Made by a program: the position numbers and the translations under genes. The notes beneath the pieces were generated by a model. It made no database searches, had not been told where the DNA came from, and saw nothing but the letters and a program-made list of their open reading frames with translations. 64,000 bases of DNA from Passalora sequoiae. Taxonomy: Eukaryota > Ascomycota > Dothideomycetes > Mycosphaerellales > Mycosphaerellaceae. The stretch spans positions 372,001 to 436,000 of the forward strand of contig WSQC01000025.1 of the NCBI GenBank assembly GCA_013248845.1, written 5' to 3'. Positions 1-11,456 of the stretch are shown piece after piece (position 1 is the stretch's first letter; every line of letters begins with the position of its first letter).

Positions 1-3000
1 GAAACTGTGCTCTGGCTCCTGCACTCTAGCCTTATTCAGCTAGCGGGCACGGGATCCATATCCGTTAGTCTCCAGCAGGCGACAAGCTTTTGCTTCTAGA
101 AATTGAGGGGAAACCCGCTCCCGGAACAACTTGCGTCTTTGCGCCAACCATAATTTGGCTGACTTCCACCACGAACTACGCCCACCAGCCCTCACTCAGT
201 GCAGAAAGCGGCCAAGCATAAATTTGAGTCAATGACGAGGCGCCGCCATTGCCCGTCGTCCCGGCCTTATTAGCTCTATCTGGACTTTTGCCCGACGTGC
301 ATTCGGGCTGCGAACATGCAAACACATCACGCCAGCCTCATCCGTCCGGCGATGGGACGATCAACAGGTATTCGACTGTCGTTGGTCTTCGCAAGTCACA
401 GCCAAATAAATGCCTAACGCTGCCTCGCCGAATTCACGCACAGACGGCATGTGCTACCAACCATGTGCAAGGCAGCCAGCCACGAGGTTGTAGGCAGTCG
501 CCCACATGGGCATGACTCGGCACCAAGAGTGCTGGAATGTTGCGGATCTGATTACCCCTACATGAAGTCAGATCTGATTCTTCTCAATCTACTAGCTGCG
601 CTACAAAGCACAAAATTCCAACGCCGCAGCGTTCCTGCTCTATGCGTCACTTTGGATGCGGGAGCCTGCGGTTCTGACGACGACTGCCCGAATGCCGCCA
701 TGCTCTTAGATATGACCCCAGAACTGGCCCCTGATCAAAGGGCGACCTCAATCTACCGGAACTGTCGCGCATACTGTCTGCATTCTTCGACACTTGCAGC
801 TTGTCTAAGGCAATGCATCCGTCGCTCGCCGACTTTTCCCAACGCTTTAACGACATAAATTACCATCGCCAATGGCTCTTGGTTGATAAAGACACTTAGC
901 GGTACAGTGATTTCGTCTGACAGAGGTGTGCCGCTTCTGTTACTCAACGTCACTGTTCTGCGATTGTGGGTCCTGCTTGTAGTCCAAAGACGCTGACCCA
1001 ACTCTGTGAATGGCGTGCATGGTCGAGCGCCTGCAACAGCATACTTACTGTCCACTACTCTTGTCAACCAGCAGGACGGGTAGCCATACCATAACCGACC
1101 CCTACTTCGAGAACCTTCGAGATGCTCCGGGGTATATTTCGCATTTAATGGACAGCTATCACGATCTGCAAGCCAGCCCAAGGAGCTGCTGACCTGGCTA
1201 AATAGTCATCCGGTGACTCATAGCACGGTAGCAGCTTCATGAAAGCTGGCACTGCGATTTTGGCTTTCGTTGTCTGGCGAACGCCCTATCCACGAAGTGG
1301 CACAGAGATAAGAGCCGGACCAGAACGACTCGGCCGCAGCGGGCTGCAGAATGCCTAAGCATCAACGGTGTGGAACATTCAGCTATCGTTGATGTTGCTG
1401 GAGTTCTGAGCTGCATGATCCGCCAACGAAGCGATGTAGTCGTCCCGTACTGAGACCTGAATCACTTGTTGCCCGCTGAGCAGGCTCTCGCACACCTACC
1501 ATTATTCTACCGCACGGCTTCAATAGTGACATTGCGCATCCCTCTGACGATTAGAGTTCTTACTAATGTGCGCTGATACGTATATTTGGGCTTGCAGTAA
1601 TTCTACTTGGTGCTGTCAATAGAATATGCATGAAGGCCGTCACATGCAGAGGACAGACCAAGCAAGGCGTACGCGTCCTAGCACACCTTGCACGCACATT
1701 CGTAGCACACAGGCCACGCTATTCCAAGCCACTTTAATGCACCATGACACGTGGGACATCGAAGTCAGTCCCTCACGGGCACGAGAACAGCTGTAGTAGT
1801 CCAGTAGCTACAGACACTAGAATATTCTAAAGTTAGCTTCGCGCTGCAAAAGTCTGAGCTCGGAACTTTGCGGAGTGACGTGCGGTCACTTGCGAACTGC
1901 CTTTCGGACTTCAGCAAACACCATACTTCGTGTGCGACGCACCGGCATCCTCCGGTAGCAGAACTATACTTCGTCGCAGCCATCGGTACGCTACATAAAT
2001 GCACTTGCTGTTTGTGGCCATTCACTTTTGGCGATGAAGTACTGATTGTCTAAGGTACACAACAGGCCGAGCCGTCCGAGAGGCTTACATTAACATGTCA
2101 GATTTCTGGGAGACGAACTTTACTTCAACACTACGCCAGCACCTGGACAGCTGCTGGCAAGCCCAGCGCGCTTTTGCAAGCTGAAAGATTCTTCTGTATC
2201 CGGTATATCCAGCCGAGTTTTTGACCGGCTCAGGAACTACATGTATGCATACTTCATGCTTGCATGGAAGCTTCGTCGCCAACAGTCACTAACGCCTACC
2301 GAATGTTCTACAAACTCTCTGGACGCCAATGTATACCGAGACCTTTGTAACGGCAAGACCCGTTGCGATACAAGCGCTTAGCTCGCTGAAGAAGCATCGT
2401 TTGGTCTCGTTGATCGGAAATGGTATTCCGACCGCGATCGTCGATCTTTGCTTGACTGCAGAGGCCAGCTCGTGGCTGCCAGATGCCCAATGACCGGAGC
2501 GGTGTGATAAGAGACATCATAGTGCAGTGTTGTCGGCAATCCAACGCACTCAACGCGAAGAACACGTACCTTCATACTGCGTCTTGCGACAATGGCGTGG
2601 GGTGTCGAAGCGGTTCCGGGCCTCTCAAGCTCCATGCGACCATCTGGCACCTTACATTACACTCTTGACACTTCATCAGGTCCTTGACTTACTACTTGAC
2701 AACATGTGCTCATAGGAGATCTCAGGCTGATGAACTGTTCATCAGAGATATATACAGTGATCTTCCTGCTCGATATATTCAGTGATCTCAAGCGAAGAAC
2801 GAGCGACAAAGCACGCCCTAGCTGTATCCATATCACGTACATTTGTTCTCAATAGCCCACGGCCAGTGCCCTATTCCGCCACGAAACAGACTTTGCCTGT
2901 CTCGTACGCTTGAAACGTATTCTTTACGCATGTGAAAGACAGCCGCGGTCGGAGGCAGAACATTCGAATCTGCCTCGTCATAAGGCTCTCAATCAATAGC

Positions 3001-3662
3001 TAGCTATCTGAGCGCACGATGTAACAACTTGGCGATGCAATGACTTGACTTGATCTCCTCGGACGACTCCGAATATAGCGCACGCTCTCCGAACACGCTA
3101 CTCTTCTTCCCCTCACTCTCGATTCAGCACTGTATGCTCAGCCTGATCCATTTCGTACATCTACCATTGTCTTCAGCATGTTCCCATAGACTACTATGCC
3201 AGTATGGCGAGACGGCAAATGCCAAAAGTGATCATTTCCAGGCACATTTGCAGTCCAAGAGTCTTTATAGACGTGGCAGCTGGGCCTGTCGTCTTACAAT
3301 TCTGCATGCTGCGGTTTCTCGCTGTGGATTAGTGCAGCCTTATGTGCGTGTTGAATGCTACAACAACGACCGTGAGTGAAAATTGTCTGTCCAAAACCAG
3401 CGAGCGTTTAGTACGAGGTCAAATACCTTGCTGTTGAGAGCGAGCCCATAGCATTTCAATGCGTCTTTCTCTTCTCATGCAATGCTTGCAAGGTCTGCTG
3501 CGCTTTGTTTCAGCTGGCATGGCCTGATTCACAAGAGTAAGAAGCTATATAAATGATAATTTCGATAGTGCTTTCATCCAATCACATCCATTAGTTGCAC
3601 AGCAACTACTTCCTCAATGGGTTCGTCACACCGCACATCGTCTAATCAGACAAATTACTGAC
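1..3662. other. Gene-poor stretch, no recognisable gene
   Basis: Only short open frames occur, on both strands; none has a recognisable motif, domain or convincing splice partner. Base composition is similar to the rest of the window, so I see no obvious AT-rich repeat-induced-mutation block. A small imperfect duplication lies near 2744-2785, where ATATA(T/C)(A/T)CAGTGATCT occurs twice. I see nothing else of note. Confidence 0.6.
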
Positions 3663-3750
3663 GATTGCACAGTCTAGTGGCTATGATTTCCGCTTGTCAA
3701 GTGACTCTTCACGAGCGCGGGAGACCAGGGTTCGATTCCCTGTTGGGGAG
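3663..3750 (+). tRNA. tRNA-Asp(GTC)-like, with intron; acceptor stem does not pair, possible pseudogene
   Basis: The 3' half is a textbook T arm (CAGGG, TTCGATT loop, CCCTG) followed by the acceptor strand TTGGGGA and discriminator G. The D-arm box A is TCTAGTGGCTATGA. The anticodon stem TCCGC pairs with GCGGG. The loop TTGTCA gives anticodon GTC and is interrupted just 3' of the anticodon by about 17 nt, the normal tRNA intron position. The 5' acceptor strand (GATTGCA) cannot pair with TTGGGGA, where TCCCCAA would be expected. It is therefore either a damaged or chimeric copy or a tRNA-derived insertion. The Asp identity is inferred from the anticodon only. Confidence 0.6.
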
Positions 3751-3957
3751 TTCCAAGGAACTGTTCCAGTGATCATCTTTTTGGTTCTTTTGCTATATAT
3801 CATGAGTATCGTTCCGTTTCCGACGTGCGCGTCGGCTGTCTGCGGACGATGTGGAGCTGCAAATTTTTGCACCGATGTGGAGCCGAATGTCAGGCTTGTC
3901 AGAGCACACGTACACAGACCTCCTTTGTTACGGGAAGCTGTGGCGATATGTTGAAAG

Positions 3958-5583
3958 CTATTGTGCTTGATATAGTCTCTTCGGAATTCTTGGCTCGCAT
4001 GTGCGCCCTAGCATTCTGGAAGTACGAACCGTTTTGGCTACGATAACAACATGGCTGGTCGAAGGTTCGCGTACAGATCTGCTGCGATCCTGCTTGACAA
4101 ACTTCCTTGCCTCCGAGAGAATATTTGGCACTACTACCACTGGCCAACATCTTCCCCTGAAGCATTGGTACTCTGCCACGAACAATTCCTTTTTTGTAGC
4201 CATGTAGCAGACTCTCAAGCGCGCATCCCCGGAGTACATTTCAGCTAGCCACTTCCATTGCTCATAGCAACGACCAAGCGAAAGGTCAAAACAATCTCCA
4301 TAGTCGCAATACCCGCTGAAGATCCCTGTCACGTTCAACAACAAAGAAGCCCAGAATATGGCGACTAGATCGCCTATGATGCTGGCAAATCTCATCCAAC
4401 ACTGTAGATATTGAAAGCTATATGTTGGTATGTAGCTACTGATGGTTGTCGTCTTTACTACAATGCGCGCCATTCTGTTAGCAAAGCTCAGCAGTTTCTG
4501 GCTTGATGGTGATACCCAATTTGTTATGCATCTTAGCTGGTTCGCTTTGATGACGAAGGGACTCGTTTTCAGCGTGAAGAATTTGAGGAAGTCTGACCAT
4601 CATACTACTCATTATGACTGGGATGATACCCTACCATGTTGGTCTGCATCTTTCTGATACCTGTCCTCATCCTCGGCAGTTTCACTATGGACAGTTGGTC
4701 CTTTGCTCCATTCTTGCTCACTCGATTTGAATTGCTCGGCGTTCATCTTCCAGAATTGGTTGCAGAAGTCGGTGAAGTTTTGACTTGATACCAATACCTG
4801 AGAAAATGCATGTAAGCTCGAGTGTATGAAGGTAGCGGATGTGTACACAATCATCATTACCGGCTGCTCCGTCTTATACCCCAGATAAGGCCCACAGTTG
4901 AGCCTATTCTCGGACTTTGTCCATTCCAGCGTCCATGGCATCGTCAGGACAGTAATGCCTGCTATAAGCAGGACCATCGTGAAGATTCTCGGTCTTGTCC
5001 ACGCACATTTTGCCTTGTTTACAAGAGCCGTCTGCGAAGCCGGCTCTAACATCTCGTCCGTCTGCAACGTACGTTGTGTCTTACAGTAGGTCGGGAAAAG
5101 AAAGAGCACGACGGCACATCCTGGAATGATTGTGATGAAGGCAGGGAAAAGACCATTGTAGAAGTCTGAGAGTCGTGGTGCAACGACACAAAGCTGGCCA
5201 GGATTTTGGTTCGCCCACGCTACGATGCCAATGATGAAGCCTATTGGTAGAAGAGAGAGGATGCTGAGGAGGAAGACAATATTGTCCGCTGTGAGCCAAC
5301 GGCCGATAAGTACCAAGCACTCACGCAGACTGAGGTCGTTAGGAGAACTTGTGCTGTTACGTCGCTTTTTGTTCGTATCATCTTGCTTTTCCTTTCGGTG
5401 AGGGTGTCGCAACGGCGCAGGGACGATTTTGAGGTCTTCGCTGACGCGATCAACATTCTGGTCCGTCTTCAAACCCAGAAATGATGTTTTGGGCGTGAGA
5501 TAGGCCTTGACTGCCTCGATTCGTGAAGGTACTACAACTTCTTTCTCTGAACAGCTGCCGCTGTCGGGCACGATGGGGCCCAT
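3958..5583 (-). CDS. Multi-pass membrane protein of unknown function
   Basis: I do not recognise a named family. Translation starts at the ATG at 5583. Exon 1 (5583-4635) encodes a hydrophilic, lysine/arginine-rich N-terminus of about 90 residues. Hydrophobic segments follow near residues 101-123, 145-165, 200-218 and 241-262. An intron at 4593-4634 (donor GTAGGG, acceptor GTCAG) restores the frame into exon 2 (4592-3958), giving about 527 residues. At only 42 nt it is short even for a fungus. Exon 2 adds a fifth hydrophobic segment near 384-405, followed by a Cys/Trp-rich loop (NVTG, YCDYGDC, WKWLAEMY). The low-complexity last 100 residues or so may be 3' UTR or a further unrecognised exon. 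The protein probably sits in the plasma or an internal membrane. It lies 135 bp downstream of the aldo-keto reductase on the same strand. Confidence 0.6.
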
Positions 5584-5718
5584 GATCGAGACTCGCTAAA
5601 ATTGCAGGTCAAGTGTTTGATACCTGAATACTCCAATGCAACCGTTCAGAATGTACGAGAAAGTGGCTGTTTTGTTTACAAGAATCAATGTTGTCGAGAT
5701 TGGAGATGACGAGGGTAT

Positions 5719-6691
5719 CTAATCCGCATCGACCGGATCCCAATCTGCGAGGTCCAGAGTCAGCAAGAAGAATCACATAGGGATTGAGTTCGAACCTACC
5801 AGTTACAAGATACTCATCCAACCCATCCATGGTCTTCATATCGCCGTCATCGATATTGAAGAAACCAATGTTGCCATTCTCCGCTATCCTCTCCTTCCGT
5901 ACACTCTTTGGGAGCGGTACGAATCCATGCTGGAGACTCCACCTCACCAGCAATTGTCCTGAAGTGCAACCATACTTTTTGCTCAACTCTACGATCTTCG
6001 GGTGCTTCATCCTCAGTGCTCTGGCCAGAGGTGCGTATGCTTCGACGACGATATCGTTCTTCTGACAGTGCGATGTGATGTTGGTTCGTGTGTTGAAGGG
6101 ATGTACTTCGATTTGGTTAACGGCAGGCTTGATCCGCGGTTTCGAGGCAAGAAGTTCGTCGATCTATCCCATCAGCAAGCGCACATACCAATTCGCAGTG
6201 CATAGTGCAGAGTGCATGCGACATACATGCTTGACGCCAAAGTTGCTCACGCCTCCAGTCTTGATTTCACCATCCTGAATCGCATCCTCCACTGCCCTCC
6301 AGCTTTCGAGCCTGGCAGTCTTGCCGCCATATGGACTGTGCAGCAGAAACAGATCAATGTAGCCGAGACCACACTCTTTGACACTCTTGCTGATGCTCTT
6401 CCTCGCGCGATCGTAGTCGCTATTGCTAGCGAGCTTTGAGGTATAGTGTATATCCTCCCTCTTCAGATCTGGATGCGATTCGAGGTACTTGGAAATGGCT
6501 GTACCAACATCTTTCTCGTTGTGATACATCTGAGCACTGTCAAACGCTCGATATCCGGCTTCCAATGCATGATGTACTGCTTGGTTAGCCTCACTTCCCG
6601 ACATGAGATAGACGCCCAGGTGAATTTGAGGCATTGACAAGCCATTGTTGAGCTTGATGCGCGTCGCCAGCGAGAGCGATTGATCGGCCAT
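5719..6691 (-). CDS. Aldo-keto reductase (AKR superfamily)
   Basis: NAD(P)H-dependent oxidoreductase of the 2,5-diketo-gluconate reductase/xylose-reductase-like group; the substrate cannot be told from sequence. There are three exons: 6691-6227, 6163-5800 and 5744-5719. The introns are 6164-6226 (GTATGT donor, GATAG acceptor) and 5745-5799 (GTAGGT donor, CGCAG acceptor). Spliced length is about 284 residues, shorter than the roughly 310-330 of many family members. The catalytic tetrad is visible: Asp51 and Tyr56 in F-DSAQMY, Lys86 in YTSK and His118 in LLHSP. The beta-strand SNFGVKH precedes the first intron, NQIEVHPF opens exon 2, and KSVRKERIAEN is the cofactor-binding loop. The last exon supplies the typical ending DWDPVDAD. 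Two in-frame ATGs lie upstream (6709, 6781). The longest would add a hydrophobic stretch, which is unusual for these cytosolic enzymes, so I chose 6691. Confidence 0.88.
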
Positions 6692-6781
6692 TTTGCGTAG
6701 TGAGGACATGCGGATTGATGGAAATGCTATCAAGATGACACTAAAGAGATATACCAATCTCGAGTACGCGAACGCGGACAT

Positions 6782-7198
6782 GCCCTCGTCAATGGTGGAT
6801 CATCTTGCTCATGACGTCGCTTATGCGGAAGCCCAACATCTTCGGCATGTCTTTCGCGGACGGTCGAGGGGCTGTACCTTTCTTGCAATTCAATCGACCT
6901 CGCCGTCGCACAGGTCAGAAAGAAGGTGTCGCATAGCGTTGTGCAGGCGGATCCGTAATTATCGTGTCTACAGCATCGTCTAATGTTTCTGATAGATAGC
7001 GTGTAGGTTACCGAGATGATACATCGAGATCTGAGATTGGCGAGATCTGTGCGATCCTGGTCGATCGAGTCTGCTGGGACCCTCCTGTTTGTCTTTGCAC
7101 CGAAACGCGTCACAATCGATCAACCTGGCGGGATACAGGGCACCACGACTAAACACTAATAGTCAGTTACTGCATACAGCCCTCTCTAGCTGCCGACC
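6782..7198. other. Intergenic region between divergent genes
   Basis: This is the probable shared 5' region of the aldo-keto reductase (minus) and the following conserved protein (plus). No recognisable gene or clear core promoter element was seen. Confidence 0.5.
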
Positions 7199-7434
7199 AT
7201 GACCTCTCTCTACCATCCCAACTATCGGAAGGGCAAAGATCCATACCAATATCCACCATACTCTGCGCATGCAGGTGGTCGAGGTAGGACACAGCTCTCT
7301 TGTTTTATATGCCTCCCGAGAGGCGCCCAATGGCTTGAACTCAGCCCTTTCAATGACTTCAACACTCTGCTAGCACTCGCCGACCTGCACGAACTACTGC
7401 GAACCACGAATCAAGTCCTGGTTAGCACTTCACA

Positions 7435-8307
7435 ATGGGTAGCATGCCTTACAATCACTTTAACTCTCTCTCCTACCACCCCGATGACCTATACAATACA
7501 CAACAAAATGGCTCACGAGATCCAAGGTCAGAAAGCTCACAAAGAAGGTATGTAGATGCAGCCATGGACGGCGAGATCCCGCCGCCTCCGTCTATGGACA
7601 GCGGCAATTTCGACATCTTGGAGTGGCACCCGGCGTATCAGTCGTGTCAAAAGTTCTTCGTCGATCACGCCCAATACGAGCAAGGCACCCAAGCAGTGTG
7701 CGCTCTGATCAATATCCGATTACCTTTCCAATGGCTCTCGAATCCGGTCACCTCCTCAGGTGTATCCCCTCCTCCCTCACAACGAGGACCACAGCCGACT
7801 TCCAACTTCGATTTCAATGCTTTCGCCCGCCAACAACGCGAAGGCGGTCGAAGTCCTTACTCTCAAGCCGGCGGACCCGAAAGACCTCCTACCTGCGTCT
7901 CTGCAATTCCCTACATCCGCCGCCTCGTCGTTACAGGCTTCGATAAACCCGCCATCCTTCACGGCTTCTTCGGCGACGAATACGTCAGAGGCATCATGCC
8001 TCACGTCGAGTGCGAACGACGGAACTACCTCTTCGCTGCGAAACATGGCGGCTGGAGAAGTTGCAAGAAGCAATATGATAATGGATCTGGAGGAGGTGCA
8101 GATGAGACGGTGCCGTTCATGAAGCCGTTGGATGGGGCGCAGCTAGTGGAGTTGACCGCGGCGGAGAAGGCATGGAGTGCTTGGCTGGCAATGGAAGATT
8201 GGATGGTGGGACCCAGAGCGCCTGAGGATGATCAGGCGCCGAGGACGCATAGTAACAGGCCTGGATATCCGCACGTTAGAGACGCGAGTCTGGCGGATGG
8301 TTTATGA
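7435..8307 (+). CDS. Conserved ascomycete protein (possibly the family annotated as Ilp apoptosis inhibitor)
   Basis: The core reads as a conserved globular protein. It starts around DILEWHPAYQSC and FVDHAQYEQGTQAVCALINI, continues through PYIRRLVVTGFDKPAILHGF and ERRNYLFAAKHGGW, and ends near EKAWSAWLAMEDWMVGPRAP. From memory this resembles ascomycete proteins carried in databases as 'Ilp is an apoptosis inhibitor', a label with little functional support, so I treat the function as unknown. The middle (about residues 100-140) is a Pro/Ser-rich linker and the C-terminus is disordered. The start is uncertain. The ATG at 7435 gives 290 residues. Alternatively, an exon from the ATG at 7199 (MTSLYHPNYRKGKDPYQY) could splice from a GTAGGA donor at 7283 to an acceptor at 7560-7561, which is in frame but needs a long 279-nt intron. 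Confidence 0.7.
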   Translation: MGSMPYNHFNSLSYHPDDLYNTQQNGSRDPRSESSQRRYVDAAMDGEIPPPPSMDSGNFDILEWHPAYQSCQKFFVDHAQYEQGTQAVCALINIRLPFQWLSNPVTSSGVSPPPSQRGPQPTSNFDFNAFARQQREGGRSPYSQAGGPERPPTCVSAIPYIRRLVVTGFDKPAILHGFFGDEYVRGIMPHVECERRNYLFAAKHGGWRSCKKQYDNGSGGGADETVPFMKPLDGAQLVELTAAEKAWSAWLAMEDWMVGPRAPEDDQAPRTHSNRPGYPHVRDASLADGL

Positions 8308-9591
8308 GGTCTGTGGTGCAGTAGACAAGAAGGAAAGGCCGGTGGCACAATATGACTTCCGTAGGCTGCATGGGCATCTCGGCGTGCGTTCAGAGCTTGT
8401 CTTCGAGCCATGACTCGGCGGGACGAAGTCATCTAGCATTGCGGTGCAGAGAATAGGCGACAGCCCAAAACATCGTGCATCATCCTACAGCTGAAATATC
8501 GACTAGAAGGCGGCCAACTGGCTACAGATTGGAGAAAGCATTGTTGGAGAGCTGGAGGAATGTGGTACTGTTATGTGGAATCGTATTACGGAATCATTTC
8601 AAGATGACATTGGACACGGCAAGACAGGTCAAGGAGAAACTCCGGTTTTATATGTTGTTGGGCAATATTGTGGACCAAATTCAAGAGATGCCCCAGGTTC
8701 GAGCCATAGGGAGGCACAGTAACACGACAGAACATCACTCACGGAGAACAATCAGGCACAAGACTCGCTGGACAGCAAATTGAATACAGGAGATAGCGAT
8801 ACAACAGTATGAATGGCATGCAACAATGTTATGGACAGCTTATAGCTCGCAATGTACGAAAGTGATTGCTTTGAGCCGCCCTTTCGAAGGTAACATCGCA
8901 ATTCATCTGACAGGCTACGGACTCCTGCAGCCATCTATTGGACTGACAACAACTCAACTTGTCAGTGTAACTATCTCGCGCCCGTTGCCCTATGCACATC
9001 GGCGTGCTACAACCAGGGAAATACGCAAGGCCATGAACCGCGACAGAGTGAAGGGCGTCAGACCTACCAGAGTTGGACTTACCTAGCTTAGAAGCCCAAG
9101 AACGCCGTCGTGTCGCATGGGGTGCGCAGTGAATACCAGGCCAGAAAGCCGATTTTTCGCTCGTGTGTTGCAATGGAAGAGGCTGTCAATCGTTCTGCGC
9201 AATACGACTAGCTCTAGCTTACAGTATCACAGCCTGACTCGCACTTTCGCTGTTATATACTCATCAACTTGACGTGAAGCGAGGGCCTGAGCCTTCGACT
9301 GCAAGCTCGAAGCGGCCGCGCAGGGACGAGAGTACGTACGACTCGGCTGACTACTGCAGCGCAGTTTACTCAAATCACCTCTGCTTGACATTTCCACGAC
9401 TTCACGTGCACTCGACTTATCTGCGGGACTTCGCGACGCCTGCGGTTATCACGATTCGAAATGGATCCCTTCTCCCTGCCCGCCTTCTACTCGATCGTGT
9501 CCGACACCTGAATTAGCCGCATGTCAGGACGGCTACTCTTATACACGTACAATGCCGAGCAATAGCACAATAAGAAGCACTTTCAGCATAA
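8308..9591. other. Intergenic, no recognisable gene
   Basis: This stretch lies between the conserved protein and the F-box-like copies. Only short frames without motifs are present. I see no repeat, RNA gene or mobile element. Confidence 0.5.
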
Positions 9592-10003
9592 TGGCAGCAG
9601 ATTTCGGGCGAGATATCGTTTCTCACAGCGCGCTCGAAGCAGGAGTGCAAAAATTCAGCACAAGACCAGGTATTCGTCGTTGCCGAACTACTGGAAAACG
9701 TCCTGCTTTTCCTGGATATGAACCCGTTGCTACGCGCATATAGATTCAACAAGCGGTTTTCTTTAACACCATCCGGGCTCTGCCCTGTTGATGCAGAGAC
9801 TGTTCCCGAAGCCTATCAGAACCTCAATGCGATCAACTTCCAGCATGAAGACGACTATCAACCCACTGCTCCTCCGAGACGACACGCCCCTCGAATTATC
9901 ACAATATCGGCTTTATAACGCTAGCCGCACCGAGCGCTGTCCGTTGACCCGCCAGATGGGCCTTACGTCGTGGAGTGTACAGTCATGCACGGACACTGCT
10001 TGA
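9592..10003 (+). pseudogene. F-box-like gene copy A, frameshifted
   Basis: One frame (9592 to about 9765) encodes an F-box-like helix pair: VFVVAELLENVLLFLDMN, then LLRAYRFNKRF. The continuation, GSALLMQRLFPKP and then INPLLLRDDTPLEL, lies in another frame up to the stop at 10003. The same order of blocks, GSALIQQKLFMKP and then VNPLLMMG, occurs in copy B just downstream, so this is one ancestral gene broken by a frameshift near 9765-9780. An F-box would recruit substrates to an SCF ubiquitin ligase through Skp1. Family assignment rests on the pattern of the F-box helix and on agreement between the copies. Confidence 0.5.
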
Positions 10004-10237
10004 TATTCCTTATGTCGCTGGCTACTCCAGATCTCCAACCTGCAGTAGAACACCTTCCAGAGTAGAGCGCCACAAAAGAGGTTCGAGCACAGTGCCAGAC
10101 TCGGGGTCTCCTACGAGTTGAGGTGAAGGCATCCTGAGCACAGGACCAAGTCCATCAACTTGCGTCGCACCTAGCAGCTATGCAGCGTGAGCTTACAGGA
10201 TGTTCACACCCTCACAAGAAAGATCCGCAACAGGGAG

Positions 10238-10972
10238 ATGTCGACTCGAATTCAGAAAAACCAAGACCGAAGCTACGCGAGGCCATCGGTGCATCTGCCG
10301 GAGAATGGCATGTCTGCCAAGGCGACTACAGCTACGCCAGCACTCGTGACCGTGGAGGCGGTCCACCTGGTCTTTGCTACTGTCAAACTACTGGAAGAGA
10401 TCCTTATCGATCTTGACATGCGCGCGCTTCTCCATGTACAGCGTGCGTGCAGACAGTTTAGCGACACTGTTCAGGGCTCTGCCCTGATTCAGCAGAAGCT
10501 GTTTATGAAGCCCAAACTCCAAACACTCCAGCTTCGAAGAAGCTATTTACATTCGGGGTCAATCCGCTCTTGATGATGGGTAACAACTCGAGCGATCTGT
10601 CATCTGATCCACAGTATAGCAACTACCACCCCCTAAGAAAGCGCTCTCAAGATATTTCACGTTGGTGCACGCCTTCGCGCTGATCTTCCCTTCATTGATC
10701 TCGCCTTCGCCAAGACCATTATCGATTCTGCTGCGCAGGCTGTCAACCCAACTAGGTGGAACGTTTTATTCGGCTACGTGCTCGAGGTCGTTAGGTCGGA
10801 GGGCGTGACGAGCGCTAGGGCAATGCGTCCAGGTCAGGGCAGCTGGCGGGACATGCTTCTCGTTCGAAAACCAGTCGATAAGATCTTGGTCACAATGATG
10901 AGACCGGGGAGCTTCGATACGTTGCACGAACGCCTCGACTCTACGGCGACGCTGGGGAAGCTTCTGGACTAG
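10238..10972 (+). pseudogene. F-box-like gene copy B, several frameshifts
   Basis: The best preserved of the three copies. From an ATG at 10238 (or 10310) the first frame encodes VHLVFATVKLLEEILIDLDM, LLHVQRACRQFSDTVQGSAL and QQKLFMKP, an F-box with the usual following segment. The frame closes at 10573. The homologous continuation FGVNPLLMMGNNS starts in a second frame around 10555. From about 10650 a third frame runs to the stop at 10972 and encodes PFIDLAFAKTIID, FGYVLEVVRSEGVT and GSWRDMLLVRKPV, a C-terminal region I associate with small F-box proteins of Mycosphaerellaceae. At least two frame breaks are needed, so it is probably non-functional unless sequencing errors or unseen introns explain them. 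Confidence 0.55.
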
Positions 10973-11456
10973 ATGAGCATGGTGGAAGGAGTCGAAGCGC
11001 AAAGCTAGAGAAGACCAGAGATTCTGGCATAGAACTACCGTGGCACGAGAGTATCGACAAGCGTTTAGCTGAGCATAGCATACGACGGCAACAAACAGGG
11101 GCTGCGGCACGAACGACGGACGGACTGGTACACGACACTTAGCGCATTGCGCGTTCCCGGGCTGAGATCGCGTTGATGCAGCAGTCTATTATACGACAAG
11201 TGACTGCAGCAAAGAAGTTCTGTCTCACATGTGAGCATTCCCTCCGGCTTAATCTTTTGCCTTCCATGCCTCACTTCCAATCAACCACATCCCAGATCTT
11301 CATACCGCAGTCCATCATCAGAACACCTCACGACCAGATCCCACTGCTATTTGCACATATGTCAAGCGTATACATCCTTCATTGCATTTCCACATCACCC
11401 ACACAAACGCCCCGCTGGCGAGCAAGTTTGGTCAACACGAGACTGGTCCCAACACC
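10973..11456. other. Spacer between F-box-like copies
   Basis: No gene is seen. A short stretch near 11054-11092 (GAGCATAGCATACGACGGC) resembles one near 12097-12115 after copy C (CGCATAGCATACGAAGGC). This suggests the two copies were duplicated together with their 3' flanks. Confidence 0.4.

Noticed and set aside
8690..8715. Second tRNA-like B box (GGTTCGAGCC)
   Set aside because: No A box, anticodon arm or acceptor pairing can be drawn upstream.
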